A DNA stretch of 64,000 bases from Narthecium ossifragum (Eukaryota; Streptophyta; Magnoliopsida; Dioscoreales; Nartheciaceae): positions 17,438,957 to 17,502,956 of the forward strand of contig OY986965.1 of assembly GCA_963920575.1 (NCBI GenBank), given 5' to 3'. Made by a program: the position numbers and the translations under genes. Position 1 is the first letter of the stretch. Each line of letters starts with the position of its first letter. The notes beneath the pieces were generated by a model. It worked only from the letters and a program-made list of their open reading frames with translations, ran no database searches and was not told the DNA's origin. This document shows positions 57,058-64,000 of the stretch, piece by piece.

Positions 57058-58265
57058 CACCCCCCAACCAGCTTATTGCTAGTCTCTAGCAATTCAAAGC
57101 GCATAAAATATAATTAAGCACACTAACGGTTCAAGGATGTAGACATGCATGATAAAAATTCTGCCTTATCAAGTCAATAGTGTGTTACACAGTACAGAGC
57201 ATGAAAACTTCTTATACTCATACACATACTACCAACATATGAAATCAACTTCTACACATCAAACATGCTAATCACCATTCAGAAGAACACATGTGACGTG
57301 ACAAATAAATGTTACGTACAGAAGCAACATCTACCCACCATTAGTCCAAACACATTACTATCTTCATGACCAATCATCCAACCCTCGCACTTTAAGTACA
57401 GCATGCTCTTTCTTTTCTTTTTTTCTCTTTTTTTTCTCAACTATCAGACACTTTGCCTTTTTACGCGAGCACTCTCCGCTTCTTGAGGCGCAGAGACCCG
57501 GTTACTTAGCAAAACACTTAATAGTTTCTTTTTTTTTCAGTGGTTCTACCTTTTTACTCGAGCTCCCAGCTTCCTGAGACAAGAACACCCGGTTACTCAG
57601 TAGATCATCTAATAGTTGTTTAGGCACAGCTTTATCAAGCTCCAGAACTTTTTCTTCTTTTTTTCCATGCAATACTTAACACTAGCTAATGCTGAAATCA
57701 TGGTCTAGATTAACAATAGTATGCTCATTCCTCTGGTGAGGATAATCGCCACTGCACATAAAGTGTTCGTGTGTGAATCACATGATGTTCTATCTTCAGG
57801 TTATCACGCATGCAATCAATGTATATGCCAATACATATGAAAGCAACATGTATAATAAGCATAAAAATTTCAGCTCATGTATAATCGCTAGTAACATACT
57901 CAATTCAGCACTATTAAACTCAATAAAGTAGCGTGCATGAGATCATGGATGCCTACACCCCCCAACCTGAAATTCACATTGTCCTCAATGTGTGCTAATC
58001 ATATAAATAAGCAGAAGGGTGTTGGCTGAATTTTCATTTATAGCATAAATAAAAATAGGAAATCGAAATAGGAGCGAGGCTACCTGACAGAATATCTGAA
58101 ATCTTGCCCAAGGCTCCTCATGGTGGCCGACTTTCTCAAGCAAGGAAGACGAAAGTCCAAACATCCTAAAAACATAAAATAGCAAACAAAAGCAAATGAG
58201 AATGAAAGCAAACAAACTAACACAATCTAACCTAAATAAAATAGAAATGATAGATAGGAGAAAGA
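57058..58265 (-). other. 3' non-coding region and polypurine tract of Athila 2
   Basis: Immediately inside the LTR the minus strand reads GGTTGGGGGGTG, a good polypurine tract. The rest is non-coding. A second GGTTGGGGGGTG-like stretch lies near 57,957-57,968. Near 57,450-57,620 two related blocks of about 95 bp occur in tandem, each with TTTTTAC, CGAGC and ACCCGGTTACT. Confidence 0.75.
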
Positions 58266-61200
58266 TCATCCCTCGTAGACAGGGTCTATGAGAGAAACTG
58301 TGTACTCCTCAGGGTCCGCTTTTTCTAAAATCTGTTTCAAGCGCTGTCCATTGACCGTAAACAGCCTCCCATCCTTCGGGTCTTCAACTTCCACAACCCC
58401 ATTCTCGAATATTCTACTAACGGTGAAGGGGCCTATCCAGCGTGATCTCAACTTCCCAGGATGGAGATGTAGTCGTGCGTCATACAGATAAGCTTGTTGT
58501 CCGACTTTAAACGTCTTCCACAGGATCATCTTGTCATGGTAGGCCTTCGTCTTTGCCTTGAAGATCCTAGAACTCTCATAAGCATCATTCCTGAGTTCCT
58601 CTAGCTCAGACAGGTGGAGTTTCCGTTCCTGACCTGCAGCATCCAAAGTAAAATTTAGAGACTTAATAGCCCAATATGCCTTATGTTCTAATTCTACTTG
58701 AAGATGGCATGGTTTTTCATAAACAAGGCGAAATGGCGACATCCCCAGGGTAGTCTTGTAGGCAGTGTGATATGCTCACAACGCGTCTGATAGCCTCAAG
58801 GACCAGTCCTTTTGGTTGGAGCTCACTGTCTTTTCTAAGATTTGCTTGATCTCCCTGTTGGCCAGTTCAGCTTGGCTATTCGTCTGTGGATGATAAGCAG
58901 TGGAAATCTTATGTGTGACTCCATACCTGCGCATCAAAGCCTCAAAGAGGCGATTACAAAAGTGTGATCCCTGGTCACTAATAATAACTCTAGGAGTACC
59001 AAACGGGGATAAAATATGCTCTTTAAGAAACTTGATGACAGTGGATCATTATTGCTACATGCAATAGCCTCCACCCACTTAGACACGTATTCCACAGCCA
59101 AAAATATATATAAATAACTAAAAAAAGAAGAAAAGGATCCCATAAATTCTATACCCCAACAATCAAAAATCTCTACAACTTGAATGGGGTTCAAAGGCAT
59201 CATATGTCTTCTAGATAAAGCTCCTAACGTTAGACATCTATCACAAGATTTGCAGAAAATGTTAACATCACGAAACATGGTAGGCCAGTAAAAACCACAT
59301 TGAAGAATTTTAGCAGCAGTCTTTTTCATTGAAAAATGGCCTCCATATGCATGAGAGTGACAGAATGTAATGATGCTTTCTATTTCATAATCTGGGACAC
59401 AACGACGCATAATCTGCTCAGGACAGTACTTAAACAGACAAGGGTCATCCCAATAAAATTTCTTTACCTCAACAAAAAATCTACGTTTATCCTGCGCACT
59501 CCAAAAGGAAGGGATCTCACCTGTCGCTAAGTAATTAACAATGTACGCATACCAGGGCAGCCGTGTAACTGAAAAGAGTTGCTCATCAGGGAAGTCATCC
59601 ATAATTGGTGGCTCATTTTCCGCTACTTCCACCATCAACCTTGATAGGTGATCAGCGACAACGTTCTCCATGCCCTTTTTATCTTTGATGGAGATATCGA
59701 ATTCCTGTAAGATTAATATCCAACGAATTAGGCGCGCCTTAGCATCCTTCTTGGTGAGAAGGTACTTAAGCGCGGCATGATCAGTGAAAATAGTGATAGG
59801 GGAACCAATTAAATAAGAACGAAACTTGTCTAATGCAAAGACTATAGCTAACAGTTCTTTCTCAGTGGTAGAATAATTCATCTGTGCATTATTCAAGGTT
59901 CGGCTAGCATAATGAATAACATGAGGTTTACCATCTTTTCGCTGTCCTAAAACAACTTCTACAGCAAAATCACTTGCATCACACATCAATTCAAAAGGAA
60001 GGCTCCAATCGGGTGGTTGCACAATAGGCGCGGAAGTCAATTTATCAATCAAGGCTTGAAAAGCCTCTTGACAAGCAATAGTCCACTCAAAAGGGGTATC
60101 CTTTATGAAAAGATTACACAAAGTTCGAGCAATAGCAGAAAAATTCTGAATGAATCTTCTGTAAAAACCAGCATGCCCTAGGAAGGATCTAATATCTTTA
60201 ACAGTCTTTGGCACAGGAAGCTTTGAGATGAGATCGATTTTTGATCGATCCACCTCAATGCCTCTAGAAGAGACAATATGGCCCAACACAATGCCTGAGG
60301 GCACCATGAAGTGACACTTTTCCCAATTAAGCACAAGGTGCTTCTCTTCACACCTGACCAAGACTCTCTTTAAGTTTTGTAAGCATGCATCAAAAGTATT
60401 ACCAAATACAGTCAAGTCATCCATATATACTTCCATACATTCCTCGATCATATCAGCAAACATATTCATCATACTACGCTGAAAAGTAGCAGGAGCATTA
60501 CAAAATTCAAATGGCATTTTACGAAAAGCATAAGTACCAAAAGGACATGTAAAAGTAGTTTTTTCCTGATCCTCTAAAGCAATCTCAATCTGATAATATC
60601 CAGAATAACCATCAAGAAAACAATAAAAAGGATGCCCAGCTACTCTCTCTAAAATCTGGTCTAGAAAAGGCAATGGACAATGATCCTTACGGGTGGCAGC
60701 ATTCAATTTTCTATAATCTATACACATGCGCCATTCTGTCACCAATTTAGTGGGGACAAAGTCTCCACTTTCATTTTCAACAACGGTGATACCAGATTTT
60801 TTAGGCACAACCTGTGTAGGACTCACCCATTTGCTATCAGCAATAGGATAAATGATCCCTGCATCTAATAATTTCAACACTTTGGTTTTTACTTCCTCTT
60901 TCATTGTAGGGTTCAACCTACGCTGAGGATCTCTACGAGGTACAACCCCTTGTTCAAGATTAATCATATGGGAACAAATCAACGGACTAATACCTTTCAG
61001 ATCTGCTATACTCCATCTAATAGCTGATTTATGCTCATTTAAAACGCTAAGTAATTGCTCACCTTGCTCTGCAGTTAATGCTGAAGAAATAATAACTGGG
61101 TATGTATCACCTGGACCAAGATAGGCATGCTTCAATCCTTGAGGAAGCGGCTTCAAGTCCAGCTTGGGCGGCTCTACGGATGATGGTGTTGGTGGCTGTC

Positions 61201-61978
61201 CTCTTTCTGGCAATTCTTCAAACTTTGGATTCCATGGACCTGCAAAGGAACAATCTTCCAAATTTTTGCACATACCATCCACATCAACATTTTCATCCAA
61301 ATCTAATTCAAGAGAATTAATTTCAGTTGTAGCAAACTCCTCTTCAGTGAGCAAATCAATCTGGTAAGTCTGCTGGCATTCATCATCCTCATTAGGTTGC
61401 TTAGCAACATTAAAAATATTAATTTCTAAAGTCATATTCCCAAAAGTTAACTTCATTAAACCATTCATGCAATTAATTATACCATTAGCAGTTGCAAGAA
61501 ACGGTCTACCTAGAATAATAGGAATTCTAGAATCAGCAGTTACTACAGCCTGAGTATCCAAGACTAAGAAATCAACAGGATAATAAAATTTATCTATTTG
61601 AACAAGCACATCCTCTACTACTCCTTGTGGAGTTTTCGTGGATCTATCTGCCAATTGCAAAACCACAGATGTCGACTTAATCTGTCCTAAACCAAGTTGC
61701 AAGTAAACAGAATATGGCATCAAATTAACACTCGCACCAAGATCTAATAAAGCTTGTCCTACTTCATGCTCCCTAATGAAACAAGATACAGTAGGACAGC
61801 CAGGATCCTTATATTTAGGAGGAATCCTGTGCTGAAGCAGTGCACTAACCTGCTCTGTTAAAAATGCAGTTTTCTTTACATGATGTCGTCTCTTCATAGT
61901 GCATAAATCTTTAATCACTTTAGCATATGTAGGAATTTGCTTAATAACATGCAAAAGAGGAAGGTTTACCTTAACCTG
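58266..61978 (-). pseudogene. pol: Athila-like pol, nearly complete but broken
   Basis: The main frame (61,954-58,934, 1,006 residues) starts in the linker MHVIKQIPTYAKVIKDLCT. It has protease LLDLGASVNLMPYS and RT with [35 protein letters not shown] and an intact YMDDLTVFG near 60,420. RNase H carries CDASDFAVEVVLG and FTDHAALKYLL. The integrase zinc finger is HAYGGHF then CKSCDRC. The integrase core reads WGIEFMG, with Glu at 59,147-59,149 instead of the usual Asp. A frameshift near 59,040 precedes the second core motif. An in-frame stop near 58,777 interrupts it before the last frame (58,742-58,266), which holds the C-terminus with [13 protein letters not shown]. The large intact frame suggests fairly recent decay. 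Confidence 0.94.
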
Positions 61979-63715
61979 CTAAAGATGCTCCAAAATCTCG
62001 CTGTTGGGCTCCATAGTAAATTTAGTCGATTTCAATGCCTGAGGGAAAGGGGCATGTACCTTAAAGTCACTAGGCGTAGGGCCATCTGGATGATCAGTCT
62101 CTACATGGTCCTCCTCAATTTGGTCCTCTTCATCAATAGCAATGGGAGATTCGGTGGGCTCTTTGGAAGGGCTTTTTGTTGTTTTCCCGCTTCTTGTAGT
62201 TACAGCATTCAGCTCATTCACATTATTTTGCTCAGCACTAGATACCTGCGTTTGTTGAGGTTGAGCTGGGAACTTCCCTCGTTCATGCACGTTCAAAGAG
62301 TTGATCAGCTTCGTGATCTGGCTCTTGATCTCTTGAACATCCTCCTTTCTTTCCTTAGATTCCTGCACAATCATAGATTTCAGTTCCTGTAAACTGTCAT
62401 TAAATGTAGGCCTAGGAAAACCAGATGTATTATAAGGAGGGTTAGAAAAAGGCTTATAAGGCGGCGGTTGATGTTGCTCGTTGCTTTGTGGAGCGTTCGA
62501 CTTCCAGCTGAAGTTCGGATGCTCTCGCCATCCTGGATTATACGTTTCCGAGTAAGGGGTGTACGGCTTCCTGAATCCGCCTACAGTGTTGCAATGCTCG
62601 TCGTATACGCCTCTCATCTCAACATAAGTAGGGCAACTGTCAATCTGGTGGTCCTCGCCCTGACATATCGCACACGACCCAGCCGGCCTTGTAGGTTTGT
62701 TGTATGGAGAGGTCCGGGCTACCATCATATCATTGGTCTTTAATAGCTCCAGCTACCTTGTTAGACTCTCCACTTTAGCCTTGAGTGCATCCTCCTCCCG
62801 CAGCTGATAAATTCCTCCACCTTGTTGCTGCGGTGGTGGTCTGGCCCTGTTTGTACTTTCTATCGCACTCGGTCCAGTCCATGTATGAGCTTTCTCAGCA
62901 AGCTCAATCAAGTATTCAAATGTTGCATCAGGATCTTTTTGCAAAAATTCACCATTACACATCATCTCAACAAATTGACATTCTCTAACAGTTAAACCAT
63001 TATAGAAATAACTAACAAGACGCCAACTTTCATATCCATGATGGGGACATAAATTCAACATGTCTTTAAATCGTTCCCACGCCTGATACAAAGTTTCACT
63101 ATCCTTCTGTGTGAAGGTCGAAATCTGTCTCTTAAGTGCGTTGGTTTTGTGTTGTGGGAAATACTTGTTGAAAAATATCGGTATCATTTCAGCCCAAGAT
63201 CTTATAGATTTTGGCCTCAAGGAATATAACCAACTCTTTGCTCTATCCTTCAGTGAGAAGGGAAAGAACTTAAGTCGGATCATATCTAGTGCACCTGGTT
63301 GGTCATGGAAAGTCGCTACTACTTCCTCAAACTCCCTAATATAAACATATGGATTTTCATTTTCCAACCCATGAAAGGTAGGAAGCAACTGAATCATGCC
63401 AGGTTTAAAGTCAACATGTGCTGCATTAGGTGGAAACATGATGCATGAAGGTGTAGCAGTGCGTGTTGGATGCAAATATTCTTGCAAACTCCTAGGAGCT
63501 TGTTGTTCCTCGTGCTCAGCCATAATGAAAGTACGATGTGAAGTTTGTGACTGTGCGTCAAAGAGATCAGCAATATATGTCTCACAATCAGAAGTTTCAG
63601 AATCACCCTCGGAGCGTCTAGCAAATCTGCCTAGTTCGTCTCTATACCGAGGCATACACCAACAAACACGCAATCCAAAAGATGCCAACCAACTAAAGAA
63701 AATAAGCAAAAACAA
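61979..63715 (-). pseudogene. gag: Athila-like gag with zinc knuckle
   Basis: The frame from 63,715 encodes 320 residues. MPRYRDELGRFARRSEGDSE (from 63,655) may be the true start, because the preceding residues look like leader sequence. The capsid domain has LLPTFHGLENENPYVYIREF, RLKFFPFSLKDRAKSWL and AWERFKDMLNLCPHH. A single stop near 62,750 separates it from the second part (62,728-61,979), which has the knuckle CAICQGEDHQIDSC (CX2CX4HX4C) and a Pro/Gln-rich tail. Another stop at 61,979 divides gag from the pol frame, which continues in the same phase. These single stops may be decay. Confidence 0.92.
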
Positions 63716-63885
63716 TAATTGAACTAAGCTTACTAACTAAAACCGAATAAAAGAAAACAATCCTAAATAGAGAAGAAAAATCAAAGAAGAATTAAAGAAA
63801 TAAAGACTAAGGGAAAATGAACGAAGTTACCGCTTTCGATGTCTACAATCACTGTAATCTGATTCTGGCGCTTTTCTAAACCGTC
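63716..63885 (-). other. 5' leader of Athila 2
   Basis: AT-rich untranslated sequence between the primer site and the gag frame; nothing else is visible in it. Confidence 0.6.
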
Positions 63886-63902
63886 TCCCCGGTAACGGCG
63901 CC
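63886..63902 (-). other. Primer binding site, tRNA-Asp type
   Basis: On the minus strand GGCGCCGTTACCGGGGA, one change from the usual Athila primer site. It lies six bases from the LTR end at 63,909. Confidence 0.87.
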
Positions 63903-63908
63903 TATTAT

Positions 63909-64000
63909 TTATGTCGCTCAAATGTTTCACGCACAGCGGTCGCGGTGCAGTATAGCATAAGAGAGGTCGAACCCACAGAGAGACAGACAGAAAATATCCT
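63909..64000 (-). mobile_element. Start of the Athila 2 5' LTR, cut by the window edge
   Basis: The first 92 bases match 55,256 onward with about four differences. The terminal dinucleotide is TT on the plus strand instead of TG. The rest of the LTR lies outside the window. Confidence 0.9.

Noticed and set aside
61979..61981. Stop codon between gag and pol of Athila 2 as programmed readthrough
   Set aside because: There are other stops and a frameshift in the same element, so simple decay explains it; no readthrough context was evident.

Overview
This is plant nuclear DNA, almost certainly angiosperm, and it consists nearly entirely of nested transposable elements. The evidence is plant-type LTR retrotransposons: Athila-like and chromodomain Ty3/gypsy elements, a Ty1/copia gag with an initiator-Met primer site, a LINE fragment and TIR/MITE elements, with tRNA-like primer binding sites and 5-bp target duplications. 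I found no convincing host gene, tRNA, rRNA or CRISPR array. The solo LTRs, stop codons and altered catalytic residues suggest old, silenced, perhaps pericentromeric chromatin. I cannot name the species.

Layout, left to right. 0-2.2 kb: a LINE reverse-transcriptase scrap fused to a copia gag on the minus strand, followed by the copia 5' LTR. 2.6-5.7 kb: a solo LTR with TSD CGACG. 5.7-13 kb: LTR relics, MITEs and a palindromic element that contains a TIR transposon carrying GC-rich, possibly captured sequence. 13-29.4 kb: an Athila-like element on the plus strand (LTR, PBS, gag, protease, RT/RNase H), interrupted by an LTR at 15.7-17.9 kb, a solo LTR at 18.7-20.9 kb (TSD CTAGA) and a solo LTR at 21.3-27.4 kb. 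That last LTR is itself split by chromovirus wreckage in two orientations. 29.4-33.2 kb: CACTA-like repeats and an unclassified CT-rich segment with a minisatellite. 33.2-37.5 kb: a minus-strand gypsy LTR whose GA tract has grown to about 0.7 kb and holds another LTR. 37.5-41.6 kb: a decayed plus-strand chromovirus pol with a solo LTR inside (TSD CCCTT). 41.6-55.25 kb: a minus-strand chromovirus with 3' LTR, pol and gag; its LTR carries two insertions, and its protease region is split by a complete 3.9-kb non-autonomous LTR element (TSD GCGAC). 55.26-64 kb: a minus-strand Athila-like element with 3' LTR, pol, gag, PBS and the start of its 5' LTR.

All pol genes seen are disabled by stops, frameshifts, truncation or changed catalytic residues, so nothing here looks autonomous. 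The 3.9-kb element could only have moved using enzymes made elsewhere.

The most unusual signal is regulatory. Several otherwise different LTRs carry arrays of the short palindrome GATCGATC arranged in pairs. I counted 25 pairs; in 24 of them the two sites start 21-23 bp apart, about two helical turns. Successive pairs are usually 60-73 bp apart. Many arrays lie just upstream of a TATA-like box. Related LTRs instead carry a 16-bp palindrome, TACTGTAGCTACAGTA, in pairs 23 bp apart, and others carry GGTCGATC/GATCGACC hairpins. This looks like an interchangeable U3 promoter cassette shared between element families.
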